This document shows positions 43,984 through 52,230 of a stretch of DNA of 64,000 nucleotides, in pieces (position 1 is the first letter of the stretch; each line of letters starts with the position of its first letter). Under the pieces are notes generated by a model. That model was not told the DNA's origin. It saw nothing but the letters and a program-made list of their open reading frames with translations, and did not search any database. This stretch comes from an uncultured Ruminococcus sp. (GTDB lineage: Bacteria > Bacillota > Clostridia > Oscillospirales > Acutalibacteraceae), in NCBI GenBank assembly GCA_902785355.1, contig CACZYF010000008.1:22080-86079 (forward strand). The letters run 5' to 3'. The position numbers and the translations under genes were made by a program.

Positions 43984-45111
43984 ATGAAAAAGCTGTTTTC
44001 CGTCTTTCTTTGCGCCGTGTTGCTGATCGGCATATCCGTTATACCGATCGACGCCGAAGATCTGAGTATCTCTGCCGCGGCTTATGAGCTGTACTGTCCC
44101 GATAACGGTCAGGTGATCCTGTCCGATCAAGCGGACAGAAAGCTCCCCATGGCGTCAACTACCAAGATCATGACGACACTCATCACCTTGGAGCATGCCG
44201 CAAAGGATAATATAGCGGTTGAGTTTACCGAAGAAATGACGGCAGAAGGCAGCTCGATGTATCTGAAAATAGGGGAGAAGGTCACTCTCTACGATCTCGC
44301 TGTCGGTATGATGATGCAGTCCGGTAACGATGCGGCAAACGCTGCGGCGATCGCGATCGCCGGCAGTACCGAATCTTTTGCCGATCTGATGAACGAGAAA
44401 GCGCGAGAGATCGGCATGACGAATACGCATTTTGTCACGCCGAGCGGTTTGGATGATGAACAGCATTATTCGACCGCCCACGATATGGCGCTGTTAATGG
44501 CGCAAGCTCTGAAGAACAAGGCTTTTGCCGAAATCACTGCACAAACCTCCATGACGGTCGATTTTATTTCGCCGTCAAATAAACATGTGACCTATCCGAA
44601 CCATAACCGACTGCTAAAGCTGTATGACTCTTGTATCGGCGGTAAGACCGGTTATACCGATACGGCGGGGCGCTGTCTGGTGACTGCTGCCGAGCGCGAC
44701 GGATTGACTCTGATCGCCGTAACGCTCGATGACCGTAATGACTGGAACGATCATACGGCGCTGTATGATTATGGCTTCGATCATCTTAAAGCGGTTCAGC
44801 CCTCCGTTGATATTCCCGATTCTGTATGTGTTGTCGGCGGTACCGGCGATACTGCCGATTTGTCCGTTACCGATGATTCACCGCTTATTATCCCCGCTGA
44901 TCAGGCGGATTTCGTTCAATCTACCTTGATTCTTCCGGCTTTCTTCTATGCGCCGATCCAAAAGAATGATACAGCCGGTAAAGTCATATTTTCGATCAAT
45001 GGTGAAGCGATAGGCGAGAGGCCTTTGGTCTTTACCGAAAATGTCGGTTTTAATCATAAAAAAAGAGATTTCATTACATATATAAAGGATTTGTTCAATT
45101 GGCACAATTAG
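43984..45111 (+). CDS. dacF: D-alanyl-D-alanine carboxypeptidase, DacF-like
   Basis: Predicted 375 aa with an N-terminal signal peptide (cleaved near IDAED). The three penicillin-binding motifs are present: ASTTK (nucleophile S58, K61), SGN in MMQSGNDAAN, and KTG in GGKTGYTD. A C-terminal beta domain and an amphipathic end (about 340-375, FITYIKDLFNW) suit membrane attachment. It trims peptidoglycan stem peptides, possibly in the spore cortex, given its neighbours. Confidence 0.92.
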   Translation: MKKLFSVFLCAVLLIGISVIPIDAEDLSISAAAYELYCPDNGQVILSDQADRKLPMASTTKIMTTLITLEHAAKDNIAVEFTEEMTAEGSSMYLKIGEKVTLYDLAVGMMMQSGNDAANAAAIAIAGSTESFADLMNEKAREIGMTNTHFVTPSGLDDEQHYSTAHDMALLMAQALKNKAFAEITAQTSMTVDFISPSNKHVTYPNHNRLLKLYDSCIGGKTGYTDTAGRCLVTAAERDGLTLIAVTLDDRNDWNDHTALYDYGFDHLKAVQPSVDIPDSVCVVGGTGDTADLSVTDDSPLIIPADQADFVQSTLILPAFFYAPIQKNDTAGKVIFSINGEAIGERPLVFTENVGFNHKKRDFITYIKDLFNWHN

Positions 45112-45860
45112 TCAGATTACAAAAAATGCTCGCCGACTGCGGCGTAGCCTCCAGAAGAAAAAGTGAAGAGCTGATCGCCGCGGGTAGAGTGCGCGTCAAC
45201 GGCAGAGTCGCCCGGATCGGCGATAAGGTCGATCCCTATAATGACAAGGTATATGTCGGCAAGCGCCGCGTCACAGGTACCGCGAAGCCTAAGCTGCGCT
45301 ATATCATGCTCAATAAGCCCCGCGGTGTGCTAACTACGATGAACGACGAGAAAGGCCGCAAGTGCGTCGCCGACCTGATCAAGGATATCGACGTTCGTCT
45401 GTATCCTGTCGGAAGATTGGATCGCGACAGCGAGGGCATGCTCCTGATGACCAATGACGGCGAGTTCGCCAACCATATCATGCATCCTAAGAAGCATGTC
45501 AACAAGGTCTACCGCGTGACAGTTCGCCCCAATATCACGGACGAGCAGGTCTCAAAGCTCGAGAACGGCGTCGTGATCGACGGCAGAAAGACCGCTCCCG
45601 CCCAGGTTCGCGTCGTCACTCGTGATAAGGATAATGAACGTTGTGTGCTCGAGATCGTTATCCGCGAGGGGCGTAACCGCCAGATACGCAAGATGTGCGC
45701 GGTCGTCGGCTTAGAGGTCGCGCGTCTCAAGCGAATTGCCATCGGCGGTGTGAAACTGGGCGGTTTACGTTCGGGAATGTACCGCGATCTCACCGATTTA
45801 GAGCTTCGTAAGCTCTCTGCCGACCCGAATCCCAACGCGAATTTCATTGATATGATCTAA
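45099..45860 (+). CDS. rluB: rRNA pseudouridine synthase, RluB/RsuA family
   Basis: Predicted 253 aa with a TTG start inside the dacF end (AAAGGA nine bases upstream), overlapping by 13 bp. N-terminal S4 domain (LQKMLADCGVASRRKSEELIAAGRVRVNG) and a catalytic domain with the aspartate in VGRLDRDSEGMLLMTNDG. It makes a pseudouridine in 23S or 16S rRNA; the target base cannot be told. Confidence 0.92.
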   Translation: MAQLVRLQKMLADCGVASRRKSEELIAAGRVRVNGRVARIGDKVDPYNDKVYVGKRRVTGTAKPKLRYIMLNKPRGVLTTMNDEKGRKCVADLIKDIDVRLYPVGRLDRDSEGMLLMTNDGEFANHIMHPKKHVNKVYRVTVRPNITDEQVSKLENGVVIDGRKTAPAQVRVVTRDKDNERCVLEIVIREGRNRQIRKMCAVVGLEVARLKRIAIGGVKLGGLRSGMYRDLTDLELRKLSADPNPNANFIDMI

Positions 45861-45872
45861 AGGGGGAGCGTT

Positions 45873-46226
45873 ATGCTGGTAGTAAAACCCGATCCGCAGA
45901 ATGAGAATAACGAGATCAAGGCGCTCAACGCTTTTCTGGACGATCAGCCCTGCGGGTATGTTCGTTTTCATCTGAACGGATATATTATTATTGTAGATGA
46001 GATCATTCCGCTCGCGGGAAACGCGAAGGAGATCGATCACTCGACCTACGCGATCCTCGATACCATCATCCGTGCGCTTGGTTCATACGGATTGAACCAC
46101 TCCTGTTTCTATGTAGAGAGTGAGAATCCTGTGATCTATCCGACGCTGGAGGCGATGCGTTTCTCATTAAAGGACGGAAAGATGAAAAGCGATCTGTCAA
46201 AACTGCTGAATCATCAACATCATTGA
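45873..46226 (+). CDS. Small uncharacterised protein, possibly GNAT-like
   Basis: Predicted 117 aa; AAAGGGGGAG before the ATG and a terminator after it. Strands GYVRFHLNGYIIIVDEIIPL are followed by a helix (YAILDTIIRALGSYGLN) and FYVESENPVIYPTLEAMRFSLKDG. The order strand, helix, strand and a final AMRF-like turn resembles the C-terminal half of GNAT acetyltransferases, but the acetyl-CoA loop is not evident. I do not recognise it with confidence. Confidence 0.55.
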   Translation: MLVVKPDPQNENNEIKALNAFLDDQPCGYVRFHLNGYIIIVDEIIPLAGNAKEIDHSTYAILDTIIRALGSYGLNHSCFYVESENPVIYPTLEAMRFSLKDGKMKSDLSKLLNHQHH

Positions 46227-46232
46227 TACACG

Positions 46233-46266
46233 GCTCCCGTTATCGGGAGCTTATTTCATTTTTATT
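46233..46266 (+). terminator. Terminator after the scpA-to-rluB run
   Basis: GCTCCCG/CGGGAGC stem with a TTAT loop and then TTATTTCATTTTT. Confidence 0.7.
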
Positions 46267-46277
46267 GCGATTTATTC

Positions 46278-46306
46278 TTGCTATTTTACAGTTTTTGTAC
46301 TATAAT
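46278..46306 (+). promoter_or_regulatory. Promoter of the biotin carboxyltransferase genes
   Basis: TTGCTA (46278-46283), 17-bp spacer, TATAAT (46301-46306), about 88 bp before the GTG start. Confidence 0.72.
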
Positions 46307-46393
46307 ATAAACAGAAAAATTTTGTGGTAGTTTGTTGCTTTATTTTTCTTCTATAGAACATTGGCGCAAATACCTGTTATAGGAGGAATGTTT

Positions 46394-47677
46394 GTGAGTA
46401 CTGAAAAGTTCTCAACATACGATGTTCTGAACACATTCTTTGATGAAGGCAGTTTTCAGGAAACCGACGCTTTTCTGAAGAGCGTTGACGGTACTGCGGA
46501 GGCTGTAACCGGGTTTGGCAGCGTGGACGGTATCCCCGTCTTTGCCTTTGTGCAGAATATCGATGCATGCGGTGGCGCTATGAGCAAGGCTCAGGCGAAG
46601 AAAATCACGAAGCTGTATAACGCGGCGCTGAAGGTCGGCGCGCCTGTTGTCGGATTTTATGATTCAGTCGGCGGCAGACTGGAGCAGAAGAATGAGCTTC
46701 TCTCCGCTTACGGAGATATCCTGAGAAAGTCCGCGAAGCTCAGCGGCGTAGTTCCTCAGATCTCTGTTGTACTCGGCAATTGTCTGGGCACCTCGGCGTT
46801 GGTTGCCGCCTCTGCCGATTATATCATCATGGATAAAGACGCGAAGCTCTCTGCCGATACGACCGGAAAGAATGCTTCCGCTAACGATAACCTAAACAGC
46901 GGCGTTGCTTCCTTTATCTGCGAGGATGCGGAAGCCTGCGTTAATAAGGCGAAGATGCTGCTCTCGTACTTCCCGGCTAATAATCTTGAGCCTGCACCCG
47001 CTTTCGAGACGGTTCCCGCTTATGAGAATCCAGATAAGCTTCCGAAGTACTTTGCTGACGAAAACTCGCTTCTTTGCGTCGGCGGCGGTTTCGGCGAGCC
47101 CGTTTGTACTGCTTTTGGCAGAGTGAACGGTTATCCTGTCGGTATCGTCGTAACTAAGGGCGGCGAGATCGGCGCAGACAGCGCGAAGAAGATCGCAAAG
47201 CACGTTTACTTCTGCGACGCTTTTTCTATTCCGGTTATCACGCTCGTAGACGCAGACAGTTTTGAAAATATCGCTGATGCGTCCAAGCTCGTTTCCGTTT
47301 ATGCCGGTGCAACGACCGCGAAGATCTCCGTGATCAGCGGTACGGCTGTCGGTTCGGTCTATATCGCGCTCGCGGGTGCTACCTCCGGTGCGGATATGGT
47401 TTATGCGCTGCCTGATGCTGTTGTTTCTCCGATCACTCCTAAGGCGGCGGCGTTCATTCTTGATGATTCTATCGCCGATGCGCCTGTTGCCGATCAGGAT
47501 AAGCTGGCTGACAGCTTTGTCAAGACTAACCTCGGCGCTGTAAAGGCGGCTGAGGACGGCTATATCGATGATATCGTCGAGCCTGCAGAACTGCGTGATA
47601 AGCTCGTCGCGGCGCTGGATATGCTCTCTTCAAAGAGGGTATCTACTCTGCCTAAGAAACATACTACTATTATATAA
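46394..47677 (+). CDS. Divergent biotin-dependent carboxyltransferase subunit
   Basis: Predicted 427 aa with GTG 46394 as start, 7 bases after AGGAGG (an upstream TTG at 46361 and the ATG at 46388 are poorly spaced). Both crotonase-fold halves of the carboxyltransferase family are recognisable: DEGSFQETD, VTGFGSVDGIPVFAF, SGVVPQISVVLGNCLG, and later GRVNGYPVGIVV and DAFSIPVITLVD. It is about 80 aa shorter than methylmalonyl-CoA decarboxylase alpha or transcarboxylase 12S. The usual oxyanion GPCAGG reads GNCLGT, and the second is SGTAVGSVYIA. A biotin carrier and a 5S-like subunit follow. Substrate uncertain. Confidence 0.75.
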   Translation: MSTEKFSTYDVLNTFFDEGSFQETDAFLKSVDGTAEAVTGFGSVDGIPVFAFVQNIDACGGAMSKAQAKKITKLYNAALKVGAPVVGFYDSVGGRLEQKNELLSAYGDILRKSAKLSGVVPQISVVLGNCLGTSALVAASADYIIMDKDAKLSADTTGKNASANDNLNSGVASFICEDAEACVNKAKMLLSYFPANNLEPAPAFETVPAYENPDKLPKYFADENSLLCVGGGFGEPVCTAFGRVNGYPVGIVVTKGGEIGADSAKKIAKHVYFCDAFSIPVITLVDADSFENIADASKLVSVYAGATTAKISVISGTAVGSVYIALAGATSGADMVYALPDAVVSPITPKAAAFILDDSIADAPVADQDKLADSFVKTNLGAVKAAEDGYIDDIVEPAELRDKLVAALDMLSSKRVSTLPKKHTTII

Positions 47678-47694
47678 TAAAGGGGATAATGAAT

Positions 47695-48060
47695 ATGAAG
47701 AATCTGAGAATCACTGTCAACGGCGTTGCATATGATGTACAGGTTGAGGAACTTGGCGCAGATGCTGTTGCTGCTGCACCCGCTGCCGCTGTTCCCGCTG
47801 CTCCCGCCGCAAAGCCTGCTGTTAAGAAGTCGGCTGCTGCCGGCGCAGGCGAGAAGGTTGCCGCTCCTATGCCCGGCACCATCGTTTCCGTCAACGTATC
47901 CGACGGTCAGGCTGTTAAGAAGGGCGACGTTCTGGTCGTTCTCGAGGCGATGAAGATGGAGAATGAGATCAAGGCACCCAAGGACGGTACGATCACTTCC
48001 GTAGCCGTTTCCAAGGGCGAGAGCGTCGATACCGGCGCAGCTTTGGTGACCATCGGCTAA
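47695..48060 (+). CDS. Biotin carrier protein
   Basis: Predicted 121 aa from ATG 47695 (an ATG at 47689 is too near the ribosome site). N-terminal strand MKNLRITVNGVAYDVQVEEL, an Ala/Pro-rich hinge (about 25-52) and a biotinyl domain with the lysine in VLEAMKMENEI. It shuttles carboxyl groups between the two flanking enzymes. The layout matches the 1.3S subunit of transcarboxylase or the gamma chain of decarboxylases. Confidence 0.9.
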   Translation: MKNLRITVNGVAYDVQVEELGADAVAAAPAAAVPAAPAAKPAVKKSAAAGAGEKVAAPMPGTIVSVNVSDGQAVKKGDVLVVLEAMKMENEIKAPKDGTITSVAVSKGESVDTGAALVTIG

Positions 48061-48070
48061 GGAGATCACT

Positions 48071-49471
48071 ATGAGCAAGAAGATTCTAATTACCGATACA
48101 ACCCTGCGCGACGCTCATCAGAGCCTGATCGCCACCCGTATGACTACCGAGGAGATGCTTCCGATCCTTGACGAGATGGATAAGATCGGATTTTACTCCC
48201 TCGAGTGCTGGGGCGGCGCGACGTTCGACAGCTGTCTGCGCTTTCTGAATGAGGATCCGTGGCAGCGCCTGCGTATCATCCGCGATCATTGTAAAAACAC
48301 CAAGCTGCAGATGCTGTTCCGCGGTCAGAATATGCTTGGTTACCGTCATTACGCCGACGATGTACTGGAGTACTTTGTACAGCGTTCCGTTGCGAACGGT
48401 ATCGATATCATCCGTATATTTGACGCGCTGAACGATATCAAGAACCTGCAGGTCGCGATCAAGGCGGCGAAGAAAGAAGGCGCTCACGCGCAGGTAGCGA
48501 TCAGCTACACCACCGGTCCCGTCTTTACCGATGAATACTATGTCGAGTACGCGAAGCGTATCGCCGACGCGGGTGCAGATTCCATCTGTATCAAGGATAT
48601 GGCGGCGCTTTTGACTCCCTATAATACCGAGAAGCTCGTCAAGGCGATCAAGGCTGAGGTCGATCTGCCGCTGCAGCTGCATACGCATTACACCTCGGGT
48701 CTTGCCTCCATGTGCCTGATGAAGGGCGTTGAAGCGGGCGTCGATATCATCGATACCGCGATGTCTCCGCTGGCGCTGGGCACCTCTCACGCGCCGACCG
48801 AGAGTATGATCGCCGCCTTTATGGGTACCGAGTATGATACCGGTATCGCCCTCGAGAGTCTCACCCCGATCCGCGACTACTTTATGACCCTTCGTGAGAA
48901 GTACCTCAAGTCCGGCCTGCTCGATCCCAAGATGCTTGCGACCGATGCCAAGGCGCTGATCTATCAGGTTCCCGGCGGTATGCTGTCGAACCTGCTCTCT
49001 CAGCTCAAGCAGGCAGGTAAGGAGGATCAGCTCACCGAGGTGCTTAACGAGGTTCCCCGCGTTCGTAAGGACAGCGGTTATCCGCCGCTGGTTACCCCGA
49101 CCTCTCAGATCGTCGGTACACAGGCAGTGTTCAACGTCATCATGGGCGAGCGCTACAAGATGTGTACCAACGAGTTCAAGGATTTGGTCGCCGGCAAGTA
49201 CGGTACCACTCCCATGCCGATCGATCCCGAATTCCGTAAGAAGATCATCGGCGATATGGCGCCTATCGACTGCCGTCCCGCCGATCTGCTCGAGCCCGAG
49301 CTTGAGAAGCTCCGCGCTGAGATTCCGCAGTATATCGAACAGGAAGAGGATGTCCTGAGCTACGCGCAGTTCCCGAAGGTCGCGATCGACTTCTTTGAAA
49401 AGCGTCGCAATCAGAAGCTGGGCATCAATTCCGATCTGCTTGATAAGAAGAATAAAGTCCATCCCGTATAA
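48071..49471 (+). CDS. Oxaloacetate decarboxylase alpha / transcarboxylase 5S-like subunit
   Basis: Predicted 466 aa; AAGGAG before ATG. ITDTTLRDAHQSLIATRM (about 6-24) holds the metal-binding Asp and substrate Arg. CWGGATFDSCLRFL, the SICIKDMAALLTP region with the carbamylated-lysine strand, and LQLHTHYTSGLA with metal histidines follow. It lacks the fused biotin domain of OadA, which is a separate gene here. It moves CO2 between oxaloacetate/pyruvate and biotin. No OadB-type membrane decarboxylase is nearby. Confidence 0.9.
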   Translation: MSKKILITDTTLRDAHQSLIATRMTTEEMLPILDEMDKIGFYSLECWGGATFDSCLRFLNEDPWQRLRIIRDHCKNTKLQMLFRGQNMLGYRHYADDVLEYFVQRSVANGIDIIRIFDALNDIKNLQVAIKAAKKEGAHAQVAISYTTGPVFTDEYYVEYAKRIADAGADSICIKDMAALLTPYNTEKLVKAIKAEVDLPLQLHTHYTSGLASMCLMKGVEAGVDIIDTAMSPLALGTSHAPTESMIAAFMGTEYDTGIALESLTPIRDYFMTLREKYLKSGLLDPKMLATDAKALIYQVPGGMLSNLLSQLKQAGKEDQLTEVLNEVPRVRKDSGYPPLVTPTSQIVGTQAVFNVIMGERYKMCTNEFKDLVAGKYGTTPMPIDPEFRKKIIGDMAPIDCRPADLLEPELEKLRAEIPQYIEQEEDVLSYAQFPKVAIDFFEKRRNQKLGINSDLLDKKNKVHPV

Positions 49472-49487
49472 TTAATTATGATTGAAT

Positions 49488-49515
49488 AAAGCGCCTTCCG
49501 TCGGAGGGCGCTTTT
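49488..49515 (+). terminator. Terminator of the carboxyltransferase operon
   Basis: AAAGCGCC(TTCCG)/(CGGA)GGGCGCTTTT hairpin, directly before copy D of the inverted-repeat element. Confidence 0.8.
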
Positions 49516-49649
49516 ATACTAATCCTTAATAAAAACCTTTATCATCTATTGCGCTATATTTCGTATAGCTTTGTTGGGCTCCTTGACAGGCGCCAGCCTG
49601 TCTGCGTCTCACTAATATCTGATTAAATCTTTTTATTAAGGATTAGTAT
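49516..49649 (-). mobile_element. Inverted-repeat element, copy D (24-bp internal deletion)
   Basis: Ends ATACTAATCCTTAATAAAAA and the near-mirror ending at 49649, as in copy C. It is 134 bp. Relative to the 158-bp copy C, exactly the 24-bp block around CCGCCTTGCTCTGCG is missing, and the rest aligns closely. Confidence 0.75.
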
Positions 49650-49671
49650 TAGTCTGTATCTAATAGATGGA

Positions 49672-49717
49672 CAAGAGGTTTTTATCTTGTGTATCAAGAG
49701 GGTTTTATCTTGTGTAT
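49672..49717. repeat. Tandem 23-bp direct repeat, two copies
   Basis: CAAGAGGTTTTTATCTTGTG and then CAAGAGGGTTTTATCTTGTG, each ending TAT, head to tail (49672-49694 and 49695-49717), one mismatch. It lies in the gap downstream of tmcAL. Confidence 0.7.
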
Positions 49718-49754
49718 GACGATAATACCGTATCCTGTCGCAGATTAAAATGGT

Positions 49755-50870
49755 TCATAGCTTGATTACTCCTTGAGTGAATTCATTAATGCACTGATCC
49801 GAGGCGATGTTCATCAGTTCAGTCGCAATTATATCTATGTCAAATATCTCTTTTGCTGCGTCATCGAGGAGATCATAGCCGCGCCTTACATCAACGATCA
49901 GCGGCAGGGATTTGGTTTGTATTAGATGTTTTTTGTTTTCCTTGACTCCCAGGACGCGGATATAAGGGACGCTGCTAAGCTGCATTTGTTCGGTGATGCC
50001 AAGCACGGCACAACACAGGATGCGCCTGAGTCGTGCCATGATATAACGTTTGGTTTTAGTATGCTCTAATATTTCGATTATGGAATTATACTTCTTTGAA
50101 ATCTCAATGATTCTATTCTCCAACCCTTCATTGACATCGGCAATAATCTTAAGTTCTTCGGATTTGATCGTCTTGAGTCGATAGAGTATCGCCGATTCGA
50201 TGCGTTCAAGTGAACCGGCGTGTGTAATGTGCATGGGTGTGAGCAGAGTATAGTTTCTTCCGCTTTTGATTAGTTGACGAATCATTGTTGCGCTCGCGAT
50301 GTTTCCGCTGATCGTTTCGCTGTCATGTTCTACACCGTTGCGAGGGATCGCGACAGGGGTAAGGTTGTATCTCCGACATGCACGGATGTATTCTATCGCA
50401 AGTATGTTATTTGGTTTACCGATTATTTCGGCATATTCTTTACCGACAGCATTACTCAGCGCGCGGGGGTAGTAACCGCCGTTACGCATCTCTTGTGCTA
50501 TTTTCCGCTGTACAGCCTCACTGTCAAGAATCTCTAAAGCTTGATATAATTCTTCGATAGAATTTTCTGATCCAAAACACAGAGTATCGCATTGGAGCTC
50601 CGCAGCAATATGAACGCCGTTTTCAGCAAATCGCTGAGCTGACGACAGAGCGTAGACCGTCGGAAGTTCAACTACCATATCTGCGCCGTTTGCCAATGCG
50701 GCTTTGGTACGGGCATACTTGTCGGTGATCGCAATATCGCCGCGCTGAACAAAACTCCCGCTCATGATACAAACGATCTCATCAGCATAGTTGCTTTTAA
50801 TTTTCTCTAACAGAAATTTGTGACCGTTATGAAAGGGATTGAACTCACAAATCACACCCGCTCGGCTCAT
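49755..50870 (-). CDS. tmcAL: tRNA(Met) cytidine acetate ligase
   Basis: Predicted 371 aa. GVICEFNPFHNGHKFLLEKI (about 5-24) is the nucleotidyltransferase HxGH-type motif, followed by SGSFVQRGDIAI and KYARTKAALANGADMVVELP, which define TmcAL/YlbM. The enzyme activates acetate with ATP to acetylate the wobble C34 of elongator tRNA-Met. It is divergent from acetate kinase, another acetate-using gene, with 101 bp between. Confidence 0.92.
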   Translation of the reverse strand: MSRAGVICEFNPFHNGHKFLLEKIKSNYADEIVCIMSGSFVQRGDIAITDKYARTKAALANGADMVVELPTVYALSSAQRFAENGVHIAAELQCDTLCFGSENSIEELYQALEILDSEAVQRKIAQEMRNGGYYPRALSNAVGKEYAEIIGKPNNILAIEYIRACRRYNLTPVAIPRNGVEHDSETISGNIASATMIRQLIKSGRNYTLLTPMHITHAGSLERIESAILYRLKTIKSEELKIIADVNEGLENRIIEISKKYNSIIEILEHTKTKRYIMARLRRILCCAVLGITEQMQLSSVPYIRVLGVKENKKHLIQTKSLPLIVDVRRGYDLLDDAAKEIFDIDIIATELMNIASDQCINEFTQGVIKL

Positions 50871-50895
50871 ATTCTCACCAACTTTGAAAAATCTC

Positions 50896-50924
50896 TTGAA
50901 ATACGATTCATTTTGTACTATTAT
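50896..50924 (+). promoter_or_regulatory. Promoter of ackA
   Basis: TTGAAA (50896-50901), 17-bp spacer, TATTAT (50919-50924), 47 bp before the start. Confidence 0.75.
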
Positions 50925-50971
50925 AGTATAGGTGAAAACTGTAAAATTTTCAATATAGGAGGAACATTTTA

Positions 50972-52174
50972 ATGAAAATATTAGTTATCAACGCCGGCAG
51001 CTCCAGCCTGAAGTATCAGCTGATCGATATGGATACCGAGCAGATGATCGCCAAGGGCAATTGTGAACGTATCGGTCAGGAGGGCTCCTTCATCGGTCAT
51101 AAGACTGCCGACGGCAGATCCTATACCAAGGAGATCCCCATGCCTGACCACGCGAAGGCTTTCCACGCCGTCAGCGAGGCGCTGTTGTCCGAAGAATACG
51201 GCGTTATCAAGAACCTCGACGAGGTTGCCGCGATCGGTCACCGTATCGTCCAGGGCGGTGCGCTGTTCAGCGATCCCGAGCTGGTTACCGACGAGGTCAT
51301 CGCCGGTATCGAGAGCCTGATTCCTCTCGCTCCTCTGCACAACCTCGGTCACGTACAGGCTATCCGCGGCTGTAAGCAGGTATTCGGCGACGATGTTCCC
51401 ATGGTCGTTGTGTTCGATACCGCCTTCCACAGCACTATGCCCGAGAAGGCATATATGTATGCTGTTCCTTATGAGTATTATGAAAAGTATGCTGTCCGCC
51501 GTTACGGTGCGCACGGCACGTCCCATCGCTTTGTTTCCGGCGCAATGGCTGATCTGATGGGCAAGGATATCAAGGATCTCAAGCTTATCACCTGCCATAT
51601 CGGCAACGGTTCATCTATTACCGCTGTAAAGAACGGTAAGGTTATCGATACCTCTATGGGTCTGACCCCGCTCGACGGTATTCTGATGGGTACCCGTTCC
51701 GGTTGCCTCGATCCCTCCGTCGTTACCTTTATCGCCGAGAAGGAGGGCTTCACTCCCGAGGAGATGAACACCCTGCTGAACAAGAAATCCGGTTTACTTG
51801 GTATCTCCGGCGTATCGTCCGACGACCGTGACGTTACCAAGGCTGAGGAAGAGGGCAATCACCGCGCTCACCTCGTTCACGAGATGCTTTACTATCAGAT
51901 CGCAAAGTATATCGGTCAGTATTGGGTCGCTATGGGCGGCTGTGACGGTATCGTCTTTACCGCGGGTCTGGGCGAGAATCAGCCCGCCCTGCGTGAAGCA
52001 GTTATCGATTATCTCGCATTTGCAGGCGTAAAGCTGAATAAGGATGTCAACGCTGTCACCAGAGATACCGCCTTCATCTCCGCCGATGATTCTTCGATCC
52101 CTGTAGCGGTCATCGCAACCAACGAGGAGCTCGCTATTGCCAGAGATACCAAGGCGATCGTTGAGAAGCTGTAA
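50972..52174 (+). CDS. ackA: Acetate kinase
   Basis: Predicted 400 aa; TAGGAGGAAC before ATG. VINAGSSSLKYQLIDM (about 4-19), the catalytic region FDTAFHSTMPEKAYMYAVP, RRYGAHGTSHRFVS and GLGENQPALRE are all intact. It makes ATP from acetyl phosphate during fermentation. No phosphotransacetylase gene is beside it. Confidence 0.97.
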   Translation: MKILVINAGSSSLKYQLIDMDTEQMIAKGNCERIGQEGSFIGHKTADGRSYTKEIPMPDHAKAFHAVSEALLSEEYGVIKNLDEVAAIGHRIVQGGALFSDPELVTDEVIAGIESLIPLAPLHNLGHVQAIRGCKQVFGDDVPMVVVFDTAFHSTMPEKAYMYAVPYEYYEKYAVRRYGAHGTSHRFVSGAMADLMGKDIKDLKLITCHIGNGSSITAVKNGKVIDTSMGLTPLDGILMGTRSGCLDPSVVTFIAEKEGFTPEEMNTLLNKKSGLLGISGVSSDDRDVTKAEEEGNHRAHLVHEMLYYQIAKYIGQYWVAMGGCDGIVFTAGLGENQPALREAVIDYLAFAGVKLNKDVNAVTRDTAFISADDSSIPVAVIATNEELAIARDTKAIVEKL

Positions 52175-52194
52175 TCACCGATAGATACAACGAA

Positions 52195-52230
52195 CCCCTG
52201 TTTGCAATGCAGACAGGGGCTTTTGTTTTA
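52195..52230 (+). terminator. Terminator of ackA
   Basis: CCCCTGTTTGCA/TGCAGACAGGGG with TTTTGTTTTA. It reaches the stop of the converging comF gene. Confidence 0.8.

Noticed and set aside
48086..49462. A 458-codon minus-strand open frame opposite the 5S-like subunit gene.
   Set aside because: The plus strand carries a full, motif-complete enzyme with a ribosome site. The minus frame has no recognisable motifs.
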